A stretch of DNA of 20,784 bases, taken from Emiliania huxleyi CCMP1516. Taxonomy: Eukaryota > Haptophyta > Isochrysidales > Noelaerhabdaceae. The notes under the pieces were generated by a model. That model worked only from the letters and a program-made list of their open reading frames with translations, searched no databases and was not told the DNA's origin. Shown piece by piece: positions 1 to 13,910 of this stretch. The DNA lies in contig NW_005197359.1 of the NCBI RefSeq assembly GCF_000372725.1, forward strand, positions 5,909-26,692, read 5' to 3'. A program made the position numbers and the translations under genes. Every line of letters starts with the position of its first letter. Within the stretch, counting starts at the first letter, position 1.

Positions 1-630
1 TGGAGGGAGGGCTCGGAGCACCTCGAGCATCGCCTCGTGCTGCAGGCCGTGCTTCTCCTTGCCGCGCACTCGCCTGCCCCCCTCGCCGCCTCCCTCCTCC
101 TCCGCTTCCGCCGCCGCAGCACGCGGCGGCGGCGGCGGCGGCGGCAGCGGCGGCCCCTCGTGCACAGCCTCCTCGCCGAGCGCGAGACGGACCGTTGCCA
201 GGAGGGCGCGCACCCGCTCGGCAGACACGCGGCCGAGAGGCGGCTCGGCGCGACTCGCCACTGCGAGCGAAGCGTGCAGAGGCAGGCCCGCGATGGGTGT
301 TGGCGCTGGCGCGGTGGCCGGCAGAGGAGCGCCCGGCGCCGTCAGCTGCTCGCCGGCGTTCACATCGCGGCGGAAGCAGGGCAGCGAAGCTTCGGCCGCC
401 GCTTCCTTGGCCTTCGGACACACCTTCAGATGCCTCCTCAGGTCGCGAGCGAAGATGGAGTGCGCCGGATCGAGAGGACACGGGATCCGGTCGGCGGTGC
501 CGTCGCTGCGTGCGGCGAGGTGGTGGGTGCAGTAGCGGTAGCCTGCGACGACGGAGAAGCGACAGTAGCGTCTCTTATTCGGCAGGTATAGCTCGCAGAC
601 GCCTGGCTGCGGCAAGCAAACGCGTGCCAT
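1..630 (-). CDS. TRM13: TRM13-like tRNA 2'-O-methyltransferase, N-terminal part (3' end outside window)
   Basis: The frame is open from ATG at 630 to the left edge (210 codons, no stop). TRM13 enzymes 2'-O-methylate position 4 in the acceptor stem of some tRNAs. Two zinc fingers diagnostic of this family are visible in order. The first is a CCCH finger with C12, C23, C34 and H37. The second is a CHHC finger with C51, H57, H67 and C71 (spacing C-x5-H-x9-H-x3-C), containing the family words RIPCPLDPAH and RRHLKVCP. An Ala/Pro-rich linker follows, with a run of nine prolines near residues 166-174 and an acidic Glu/Gly stretch. The SAM-binding methyltransferase domain should lie beyond the edge and cannot be checked. 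An upstream ATG at 638 is in another frame and does not give the zinc fingers. The gene is divergent from the phosphate transporter at 2234. The family call is firm; catalytic competence is untested. Confidence 0.9.
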   Translation of the reverse strand, partial: MARVCLPQPGVCELYLPNKRRYCRFSVVAGYRYCTHHLAARSDGTADRIPCPLDPAHSIFARDLRRHLKVCPKAKEAAAEASLPCFRRDVNAGEQLTAPGAPLPATAPAPTPIAGLPLHASLAVASRAEPPLGRVSAERVRALLATVRLALGEEAVHEGPPLPPPPPPPRAAAAEAEEEGGGEGGRRVRGKEKHGLQHEAMLEVLRALPP

Positions 631-952
631 CGTGCCATGCAAAACCCTAGTCCGAACGGGATTGGGTCTTCTGGGGACAGAGGGCCAAGTGGGTATTATT
701 GAGCACTTGAGCACTGGATAGGGCCGATTCCGCGTGGTACGGGACCCCTCGATCGTCTCGCCCTCCCTCACTGGTATGTTCATTGGGGGGGGTCATAACA
801 AACACGGTACAGGATCGAGGTGCACGCTGCCGAAGCAGTGTCGTCCCCCCTCTCCCCGACGGCGATGGCGGTGTGACCGATCGAGCTACAAGAGGAGCTT
901 GCTCAGCAGGATCCGGGATAGTCTGACGCACTGCCTCACTGGGTCTGAGATC

Positions 953-1035
953 ATCGAGACGCTTCCCATCACCGTCTCGGATTCATGTGGGATCGAACCA
1001 CTCCGGGATGGGCAAGCCCATCGTTCTCATTGAGA
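953..1035. other. Cluster of four short hairpins, one resembling a tRNA T-arm
   Basis: Four inverted repeats follow each other. They are CGAGACG/CGTCTCG with an 11-nt loop, GTGG/CCAC around a 7-nt loop, GATGGGC/GCCCATC with a 2-nt loop (1008-1023), and TCTC/GAGA with a 3-nt loop. On the minus strand the second reads GTGGTTCGATCCCAC, which matches a T-arm and contains the Pol III B-box pattern GGTTCGANNCC. No matching acceptor stem, D-arm or 7-nt anticodon loop could be built, so I do not call a tRNA. It might be a tRNA-derived repeat or chance. Confidence 0.3.
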
Positions 1036-1350
1036 GCTGTGCCTACCATCTTGTTATTATTTGTGAGGTATGAACGTATCGGGGTATCTATTTCCATCGT
1101 CGGGGTAGGCAGGTAAATCCTGCTGTTGCGCCAGGTATGCATACGCTGGTACTTAAAGATACCTCGTAGACGCATAGCTAGACGTATGCCGGTATGGGTA
1201 GTTGAGACGCACATATGGCAGTATGTTGCAGCTCGTCTCAAGTACATAGGTAGCGGCGGTCGCACCCGCAAGTATGGGTACGGGGATACCACTCCTTACG
1301 TGGTCCCGCAACCCGCCCAAGTACCCAGGTATCTCGAGGGCGCGCTCCAG

Positions 1351-1440
1351 TATCTGCAGTATCTGCAGTATCTGCAGTATCTGCAGTATCTGCAGTATCT
1401 GCAGTATCTGCAGTATCTGCAGTATCCGCGGTATCTGGGT
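1351..1440. repeat. 9-bp tandem array, TATCTGCAG x8 plus two variant units
   Basis: Eight perfect TATCTGCAG units run from 1351 to 1422, followed by TATCCGCGG and TATCTGGGT. Each unit contains CTGCAG. The unit is a multiple of three, so several frames stay open on both strands without implying a protein. Confidence 0.95.
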
Positions 1441-1666
1441 CGTCTGTGGCAACAGGCGGGTGGGGTGTGGCAGCACCACCCTCGCAGCCCAGATCTGCCG
1501 CCGCCGCGCTGGCTCTGCCAGGATGCACTGTACCGGCAGCGGCGGCCAATGCCTGCAAAGTTCAAGCTTGCACTCCTGAGCGCGTGTGTCGCCGCGACCC
1601 ACCAGGTGACGCAATCATGTTGCACCAAACCGTGGCTCAGAGCTGCAAGCAAGAAAGGACAGCAAG

Positions 1667-1748
1667 TATCTGCAGTATCTGCAGTATCTGCAGTATCTGC
1701 AGTATCTTGCAGTATCTGCAGTATCTGCAGTATCTGCAGTATCCGCGT
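1667..1748. repeat. Second 9-bp TATCTGCAG array, ending in the same variant
   Basis: Four perfect units (1667-1702), one 10-bp unit with an extra T (1703-1712), three more perfect units (1713-1739), then TATCCGCGT. The array ends on the same TATCCGCG variant as the array at 1351, so the two share a border as well as a unit. Confidence 0.95.
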
Positions 1749-2233
1749 ACAAGCGGCGAAGTCTGTGGTATTGAAGTATGCATACTTCGCCATACTTCGA
1801 CACTTGTATGTGGGAGGTATGGCAGTATTGTGCCGCCTCTCTCGCAGTATTGCAGTACGAGGAGGCCGGACGCCGGTATCCGGGTACCGGGCGCACTGGG
1901 CACGAGTACAGCAGTACGGATACCTGGCCCTACCACAGTGTGAGTCCTTGTCAGGTATGGCAGTATGGCGCTGACTTCCTAATGTACCCCAGTATAGCCA
2001 GCCATTTGTGGCGTACGGATACTTTATACCCTACTTAGCCCTGTCCCCTCTGATAAACGCAGTATGGAAGATACAAAGAGAAGGAGCAACGAGCGCCCTG
2101 GCGTGAGCCAAAGACACTCCCGGATTGGTGGGGCCGGGCGGATGTGTTTCTCAAACAACCGCCGCGATTGGCAGCCGCGTGGTTTCGCCGACGGCTCACA
2201 CAAACCACGAAACCAGCGCATGCATGTAAGGAT

Positions 2234-3836
2234 ATGACGGCCGAGGCGATCGAGGTGACCACCGACGGCGAGCTAACGGTAGACGATGAGGGTGATGAAG
2301 AGATGGAATTCGACGCAAAGAATCCCGACGCGAGGGAGTCGTGCGGCCACTTCTTCCTGCTCTGGGCGTCCACGATCACAACTGCGGTCGCCAATTTCGG
2401 CGTCCAGTACAACTACGACTCTATCGGTCCAGCGGAGGTGTGGCTTCACCCGCTCTACGGGAAGGACAGCAACTACGACCTCCTCCTGAAGGTGATCATC
2501 TTCATTGGCACCGCCATCGGCATGATTAGCTTTGGCGCCGCCGGCGACCTCTTTGGCCGCAACCGAGGCCTGCTCGTCTGCCAGTACATCCAGATTGCCG
2601 GCGCACTGCTGCAGGGCATTGTCCCGTGGGGCAGCAAGGCCTCGACCTACTGCCTGCTCATCGCCGTCCGCACCTTCATCGGCGTGGGCGCAGGGGGAGT
2701 TTACCCGCTCTCAGCGGCCAAGGCCGCCGAGGACAGCGCCGCGGTCGATCCCGTCCACAAGTCCGTCTCGGTCGCGTGGGCCTTCTTGTGGCGTAACTTC
2801 GGCGCCATCGCGCCATGGTCATGGGCCCTCGTCTTTTACTGTGAGCGCCCGCGCCTACGGAACCTCTGCGCACCCCCGCCCGGGCACCCCTCCACCCGCG
2901 GACGCCCGCCCGTCTGCAGACACGTGCGGCGAGTACGCGGACATGGAGCCGTGGTCGGCCCCGCCCGCAAGCCGCGTCGGATCGCAGTTTGCCTGGCGCT
3001 TCATCTTAATGTTTGGCGCCGTGGCGCCGGCCGTCGTGGGCGTCTTCATGCACCTGCAGCCCAAAGAGGTCGCTGTCAAGGAGCAGAAGCGGCTGTCGCG
3101 GTGGACAACCTCCCGGGTCTCGCGCGCCGAGGCGGCCGGCCACAGGAAGGCCTCGGCGACCGCCTCGGCCGGCCTGTGGGAAGCGGTCAAGTCGGAGCCG
3201 CTGGTGTGGCGGAAGCTGCTCGGCACGGGCGGCGGCTGGTTCTTCTTCGACTGGTCCTTCTACGGCAATCACCTGCTGCAGGGCAAGATCCTCGGCCTGA
3301 TCCTTCCGGGCGACACGGCCGCCGACGCGTGGGAAAACATCAGCCTCGACATTGTCGGCATTTTCGTCGTGCTGTTCGCGATCCAGCTCTTCCCGTGGGC
3401 CGGCGTCCGCTGGCTGCAGTTCTGGGGCTTTTTCTCCGGCGGGGTCTGCTGCCTGCTGATTGGGCTCCTGTGGCCGGCGCTGATCGACAACACCAGCGGC
3501 ATCCTGCTCGTGATCTACTACATCCAGTACGGCAGCTACTGGATCCCCAACACCACTACTTACGTGATGTCCGCGCTGGTGTACAAGCCCTCCATACGCG
3601 GCACCTTGAACGGCCTCTCCGCCGCCGCCGGCAAAGTCGGCGCGATCATTGGCGTGACGGCATTCACCAAGATGTTCGAGGTCTGCGACGACAAGACAGG
3701 CGACGATCACCAACAGTGCATCAACGACGCCGTGCAGCGCGTGATGTTCACCTCGTTCGCGGCGGCGTGCGGCGGCATGTTCTGCACCATCTACGGCGTC
3801 GGTCTCGAGCCAACGGGCGCGAAGAACAAGAAGTAG
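2234..3836 (+). CDS. PHT1/PHO84-like inorganic phosphate transporter (MFS), one intron
   Basis: Exons 2234-2840 and 2920-3836 join to 507 residues; the 79-nt GT-AG intron (2841-2919) sits in phase 1 and restores a TAC codon. PHT1/PHO84 proteins are 12-helix major facilitator proton/phosphate symporters, usually in the plasma membrane, and about 500-550 residues long. Visible features: an acidic cytosolic N-terminus (1-35), first helix around 38-58, the MFS motif GDLFGRNRG at 104-112, the family motif GVGAGGVYPLSAA at 150-162, WFFFDWSFY near 310-318, and PNTTTYV near 412 followed by RGTLNGLSAAAGKVGAIIG. The Trp, Asp and Tyr in WFFFDWSFY keep the family spacing. The GGDYPLS motif has Val instead of Asp. 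ATG 2234 is preferred to 2144 because the extra 30 residues look non-conserved. Substrate is inferred; a related organic-cation or sugar carrier is less likely. Confidence 0.88.
2841..2919 (+). other. Intron of the phosphate transporter gene
   Basis: Donor GTGAGC and acceptor CTGCAG bound a 79-nt pyrimidine/C-rich intron. Removing it joins two frames that each encode one half of the transporter; reading through it breaks the family alignment. Unlike many GPI and DDX52 introns, it is canonical GT-AG and shows no edge duplication. Confidence 0.85.
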
Positions 3837-4126
3837 AGGAGAAAGTGAAAGGAGGAGGAACGGACAAAGTCCTGCGAATTGGCTATGTAACGGTGTGCGG
3901 TATGTGAGCCGCCTCGAGTGTGAGTGTACTTTTAGCTTCTCTCTCTGAGTGTATAATATCGTCCACGACAGTTCCGGACGGTATTTCTGTTGATAAAATT
4001 ACGTACGTACGAAGGTGTGCTAGTATGTGGTGGTAACTTGTAATAGGTAATACTCTATAAAATAAGCAGCAAGCACGGTCTCCAGGTGAAGCACAAGCAG
4101 CAACTAGCAACTTCCGCTAGGGATCC
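3837..4126. other. Convergent 3' intergenic region
   Basis: The spacer between the converging stops of the transporter (plus) and the membrane protein (minus) is 290 bases. It is visibly AT-richer than the genes and presumably carries both polyadenylation regions. An A-rich ATAAAATAAG word lies near 4056 on the plus strand. Nothing else is recognisable. Confidence 0.5.
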
Positions 4127-4867
4127 CTACTTCTTGTCGCTCGTCGACGCCAGTTGCAAGCCCGCGACCTGCGCGCCGAGGATGCACGCGGAGACAAGGC
4201 CGACGGTGGTGTAGGCGCGGAGCCGGGCGGCCACGTCCGTGACGGGGTCGGGGAAGAGGAGGAGGACGGCGAAGAAGACGGGCGGCGACCATACGTAGAC
4301 GTCGTGGATGGATTTAGAATAGCGGCCGCTGTTGGCCGTCGTGAAGTCGTGATGCACGTCGACCGCCAGGCCGATTTCGAAGATGCCCTCGCAGAGGAGG
4401 AGGAGGTTGCGCGTGAGGCCGGCCGGCACGAAGAAGGCGACGGTGAACTCGAGCAGGAATTGAAAGAAGCACTGCCACACGCCCCACATCTTTGTGCTCA
4501 GCACGTGCGCCTTGGTGATCAGCGGGAAGCCGAGGTCGTCGAGGACGGAGGAGGGCGAGAGCAGCACGGGCAGGCCGCTCACGAGGGTGAGGGCGGACTT
4601 GGCGCCCAAGAACCAAGTGATGCCACGTCCGATGAACGGCTCGCTTTCGTCGCCGCCTCCGCCGCCGCCGTCATCACCGCCGCCGCCGCCGCCGCCGCCA
4701 TCGCCGCCAACTTTGCCGTCATCGCCGCCGCCGCTGTCGGCCAATTTGGGCGTGGTCGAGCGGCGGGCGATGGCCGGTCGCGCTGCAAGCTTACCACGAG
4801 CGTGGCCAGAAAATGTGAGTGCGTCCGCAAAGGCCAGGAGGACCGCGAGCAAGCTTACCGCACGCAT
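4127..4867 (-). CDS. Unidentified multi-pass membrane protein with secretory/plastid-type presequence
   Basis: Single open frame of 246 residues, ATG at 4867 and stop at 4127. I chose the internal Met because it begins a clear signal peptide (MRAVSLLAVLLAFADA, followed by LTF); the 30-residue upstream extension to 4957 is arginine-rich and would bury it. The next stretch (SGHARGKLAARPAIARRST) is basic and Ala/Ser-rich, as in bipartite plastid-targeting presequences of secondary-plastid algae, and Ala-Leu-Thr-Phe resembles the cleavage region where an aromatic residue matters. A Gly/Asp linker of about 35 residues follows, then roughly four hydrophobic helices and a short C-terminus ending TSDKK. 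Between helices lies MWGVWQCFFQFLLEFTVAFF and then EIGLAVDVHHDFTTA, with two adjacent histidines. I do not recognise the family. Plastid membrane location is inference. Confidence 0.7.
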   Translation of the reverse strand: MRAVSLLAVLLAFADALTFSGHARGKLAARPAIARRSTTPKLADSGGGDDGKVGGDGGGGGGGGDDGGGGGGDESEPFIGRGITWFLGAKSALTLVSGLPVLLSPSSVLDDLGFPLITKAHVLSTKMWGVWQCFFQFLLEFTVAFFVPAGLTRNLLLLCEGIFEIGLAVDVHHDFTTANSGRYSKSIHDVYVWSPPVFFAVLLLFPDPVTDVAARLRAYTTVGLVSACILGAQVAGLQLASTSDKK

Positions 4868-6042
4868 AGGCTCTCTTGTTCGTCGAAGAGTTCGCTGCTC
4901 GACAGGGAGCAGCAGTCGTGGCCCACGCAAGCGAGTCCGTCCAGGCCTGGTAACCAAGATTTGTCACCCTGACCCCGCAATCGATTTTTTTTTTGAGAGC
5001 GCCTTCGTTGTTAATAGTACAAACCCAATGGTCCTCTGTGAGCGGTCCTTCGTTGCAGTCGCACACACGCACACGCCACACCTCACCGCGCGCCCGCCCA
5101 CCGCCCCGCCCAGGCGGGAAAGAGATGAGGGGATGGGACAGCAAAGGAGGAACCCCAAACACGTATGGGAGGGTTCAGTAATGCGCCACGCTGCCCGGCG
5201 TCTCTCACTTTCCGGGACAGCCCCGCCCTTGTGAGGCAGGAAAGTGACGGCTACCCCGTACGCCCTGGTGCTGCTACCCCGACGCCGACCGCCCATTCCC
5301 CCCTCCTCGTTCCCCCCTCGAATGCTCTGGACCCCGACAAGCCGCCCGACGTTGGGCCTCTGCCCCGCACGCTCCCGCCCCTCTGCCCCTCACACACACC
5401 CAGGCCCGACATGCACATACAAGACAAACCCGGCGTCCTGCTCTCAAAAGAAAAGAAAAAATGGGAAGGAGGAGACCATCGATTCGGTCCCGCACCGACG
5501 TTTTTTCTTTCTTTCTTTTTCTGACTGGGCGACGGCTAGCACCACACTCATCTCCTTAAAATCCCTGTGTGGTGGCGGCGTGCCGTCCTCCCATCCCTCC
5601 CTTGGGTTGCTTGTTCTCTTTCTTTCTTTTTCTGACACACTTTTTCCATGGTTGCCCTGTCGGCTGTCTCGCGACGTCCGACGACTCGCGTCTAGACGTG
5701 GAGTCGCGAGGGTTGCCCCACCACCTCTTTTGTGTGTTGGGAAGTTTACCTTACCTTACCATGCTTCGCTCTGCAGCACGCTCTGCAGCCGCTCTCGCGA
5801 CCCCTTCGCGTCGACACGAGATCCGTGCACCTGGTTGCTGGCCGCCAGCCATTCGGCACGTATGGGCGAGCCAGCAACCCCGCCTCCCCACCTGCAGCTC
5901 TCCCCTCTGGTCCACCCTTCTGCCCCGCTAGCCCCGCCTCTCCGCCCCCGCGCGGCCGCCTCGCTCTCCCCTCCTCTGCCTGGGCTGAAGATCGGCCGAC
6001 CCCCTCGGGCCGTCTCCGCTAGGCTGCTCGGCCCCGACCGCA
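4868..6042. other. Intergenic region with pyrimidine-rich tracts
   Basis: No confident gene. It must hold the promoter of the minus-strand membrane protein and the 3' flank of GPI. A T10 tract lies at 4984-4993. Two near-identical pyrimidine tracts ending TTTCTTTCTTTTTCTGAC occur near 5506-5525 and 5617-5636. A plus-strand ATG at 5761 opens with MLRSAARSAAALATPSRR, resembling a mitochondrial presequence, and could be an orphan first exon, but no downstream coding partner is visible. Confidence 0.5.
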
Positions 6043-11390
<5,348 letters not shown>

Positions 11391-11554
11391 CGTTGCGGCG
11401 TCGAGTATCACTCGAGCGGCTACAAGCGAGGATGCACTGCGGATGCCGAGCTGTGCCGAGCGGCGGCCGAAAGACGACCCGTTCACGGCGGCTCGCCGTC
11501 GTCGTGCACTGGCACCCTGGCGGCACCCCGGAGTTACCTGTACATGTAGGCTCG
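11391..11554. promoter_or_regulatory. Upstream flank of GPI
   Basis: This is the segment directly upstream of the GPI start codon and should hold its 5' UTR and core promoter. I see a perfect TCGAGT/ACTCGA hairpin at 11401-11415 and a TGTACATGTA palindrome near 11538, but no recognisable core promoter element. Confidence 0.35.
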
Positions 11555-11900
11555 ATGCTGCCCAAGAAGGCCTTGGGTGGGCTGGAGCATGGCACAGCCT
11601 CGCCCTCACCGCCGACGGCGCGGTCTGGGATGGATGGATGGAGCTGGGGCGATCGATGGGCGTTCGTTGTGGCCAGCTGGGTGGGCCACGGCGACGAGCT
11701 GGCTCAGCTGCTTCCCAAGAAGGTCGAGGCCTTGGCTGGCCAGCGCGTCGTCGCTGTCTCGGCTGGAGATAAAGACAGCATATCGCCACATCACCGCCGA
11801 CGGAGCTGTCTGGAGCTGGGTGGGGAAGCTTCATCCGGACCCTTGGACACCAAACCGATGGCGCACACCTCGACATGTCATCATGTCAATCTGAACAGGC
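11555..11900 (+). pseudogene. Decayed RCC1-repeat relic
   Basis: Fragments of RCC1 (beta-propeller) repeats appear in different plus-strand frames. One reads [14 protein letters not shown] (about 11587-11630), another [19 protein letters not shown] followed by [16 protein letters not shown] (about 11678-11782), a third [14 protein letters not shown] (about 11790-11830). An upstream MLPKKALG (about 11551) looks like the end of an earlier repeat. The blocks are in the right order for consecutive repeats but need frame changes, and downstream sequence loses the pattern. A start codon, splice sites and a plausible full propeller are missing. It could be exons of a gene with tiny introns, but the frame breaks fall inside repeats, so I prefer a truncated pseudogene. 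Confidence 0.6.
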
Positions 11901-13910
11901 GAGGGCTTCGTTTTGGAACAACACAAGGTCTTTGTGGCGGCGGTGAATGGCACGTGCGGCCGGGGTGCGGCGGCCGACGCTTTGTCCTTAGCCTGGCCGG
12001 GGCCAAGGCGTGCGAGGAGCTCGCATTAAAACCCCAAACGGCTGCGGCTCCCATATGGGAGCTTCGTGTTTTCATGTAAAGAGAAAGCCACAGCTGTCTT
12101 GTGGGTCGATATGGCCGATCCATCGATTCACACGTGCATGGCAGACGACCCGGGCAACTCCACGCTGCCTGACCCCAACCGCTTGAGTCAGCATTCGCGT
12201 CTCAGAGCGGGAGATGCACGAAAACCGGTCAGCTTCCTTTCCCGCAGCATCGATCTATTACACCGCCGCGTTTCGATCACCGATCACCCCCTGAATAAGG
12301 AGTGCTGAGCTCCTAGGCCGGTGATCGGTGACCAGGTGACCGGCCGGTGATCATGCAGCTAGTGGGTGGTGCCCCGGCCGCCGTAAGCGTCATCCACGCC
12401 CGCAAGTATCACCCCCATCGGGATGCCGACACGAGGACCGCGACTCGACTCTCCTCGCTCGTGGCTCGAGAGAGGCGAGACGAGAAGCACGATAGAACAC
12501 ACACGAGATCCTTCCTATGTTTGTTGCATAGCCTATGTGTGATATGGCATCGAATATGGCAGGCCACTCTCAAGCCCTACAAGCATCAGATCACCCAGTT
12601 GGGCAGGGTTGACATCGTGATTCCGCGGACATTTTCTTTTTTCTACTGTGAAAATTCCGGCGTGGGAGGGCCCAGACCTACCTACCCTCCCTACCTACCC
12701 CGGCATGAGGTCCGGCCAAGCAAAAAGGGCACACCTGATTTATTTGGATTTTCGGGACTTGCAATGAAATCTCGTACATACAGATCGGCGGGGATGTCGC
12801 AAGGGGAATGAAAGGTGCCATCTTCGGCGACACCGGATTTCGTCCTCCTCACTCGGGGACCTCGTGGGGCGCGTCGTTCGCACCGCACCTGGACTCTGCC
12901 CGCCGCGGCTGAGTCCATGCACGCACATCGTGAGTCTAGTTGTCTGCTTACGGAGGAGCCGGCGAGCGCACGGCCGCCACGCTCCCCGCAGATGCCGCCA
13001 CGCTCTCCGCTCTCGCACGTCATTGACCAGGAGCAGCAGGAGGATGCTGCGGCAGCACCCAGCCCACCGGCTCGAAGCAACCCGGCTCCATTTGTACTCT
13101 GTTCGCCGATCAAGTCAACCGGGATTGACCCTCGAACGATCCCGCCCCGAGACGTTCAGGGTCAGAAGGCGCCGCCACCGGCGCCGGTGCGGCCTCCACG
13201 GGTGACCAGGGCAAAGGGTGTGAGCTGGAAGTCGCCGCGGCCTGAGGGACGGTGTGCACTTTAGCAGCTTCCCGGCCCCAACCTGATGGCAGTCGCGCTG
13301 CGCACGCTGACCGCACAACCCAGCCGTCCACAACCTAACGGGCCGCACTCTGCGTCGCTCTGCGAGCTGGGAGGCTGCAGGCCGCCCCCCATCTCCCATC
13401 CAATCCATGCACCCTGCCTGAGTTTTGGCTGCGACAGATGCAGCGTTTTTCCCTCCGAGAGACCTCCGTCTGCTTCTTGCGAGTCCGCCCACGCGCGTAG
13501 ATATATCCGCTACCCGCTCTCCGCTCCGGCCGCGCGCCACCCGCCCCATATATCGGTGCGCCATCGGCACCGCCCCAGCGGCCCGCGCCCCCGTTCCCGC
13601 CCCAGACGCCAAAGCGCGATTTTCCAGCAGCTCAGCCACATGTGTGGTCAATTTTCGTGCATCACTCTTTTGTGCAGTAAAAACTAAAAAATCAAACCAA
13701 AACGCCGCGCGCGGAGACGGGCTCGGTACGCCTGGACGCCATAAGGGCGCGCTCGATGGAGGGCAACCTCCGCTGGGGGAAGGTTTGGGGGAGGCCGGAG
13801 GTTGAGCAATTTGTGTGCCCTTGGCGCTGGGGGGAGGGACTGAGACTCACCTTTGCCACCACCGCCACGCGCCACCCGCGCCAGGGACTCGCCGCGCCAT
13901 AGTTACAGGC
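11901..13910. other. Intergenic region without a supportable gene
   Basis: Contains a strong stem-loop at 12275-12333. The plus-strand frame 12815-13264 (149 codons) is rich in Pro, Ala, Arg and Ser and shows no family resemblance. Around 13500-13560 lie ATATAT-like words (AGATATATCCGC, CCATATATCGG). An A-rich stretch at 13678-13702 lies downstream of the DDX52 stop and may mark a transcript end. Nothing else recognised. Confidence 0.5.
12275..12333. other. Stem-loop with a 14-bp near-perfect stem
   Basis: GATCACCGATCACC (12275-12288) pairs with GGTGATCGGTGACC (12320-12333) at 13 of 14 positions. An inner AGGAG/CTCCT stem (12298-12302 and 12310-12314) closes the loop. A third GGTGATCA lies just downstream (12346-12353). 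No product or neighbouring gene explains it. Confidence 0.6.

Larger units (their letters stand above)
631..2233. other. Divergent intergenic region between TRM13 and the phosphate transporter
   Basis: No supportable gene. It holds several small hairpins around 953-1035, two arrays of a 9-bp TATCTGCAG repeat, and many scattered GTAT/CAGTAT words from about 1180 to 2040. It must contain both divergent promoters, but I recognise no TATA box or other core element with confidence. Long open frames here (for example 1126-1974 plus) exist because a 9-bp repeat without stops keeps frames open; they encode Tyr-Leu-Gln or Ile-Cys-Ser repeats and have no family resemblance. Confidence 0.6.

Noticed and set aside
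990..1010. tRNA gene on the minus strand
   Set aside because: T-arm present, but acceptor stem, D-arm and a 7-nt anticodon loop cannot be formed.
1351..1748. CRISPR array
   Set aside because: Units are 9 bp and contiguous without spacers, in a eukaryotic genome.
1126..1974. 282-codon plus-strand frame with Tyr-Leu-Gln repeats
   Set aside because: Open only because of the 9-bp satellite; several frames on both strands are equally open and none resembles a protein family.
2144..2233. Upstream ATG of the phosphate transporter
   Set aside because: Adds 30 basic residues without family similarity; the internal ATG fits the usual N-terminal length.
4154..4972. 272-codon plus-strand frame opposite the membrane protein
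   Set aside because: Glu/Arg-rich mirror of hydrophobic codons; the minus frame has a signal peptide and transmembrane helices.
12815..13264. 149-codon plus-strand hypothetical gene
   Set aside because: Low-complexity composition, no family words, no clear splice partners.
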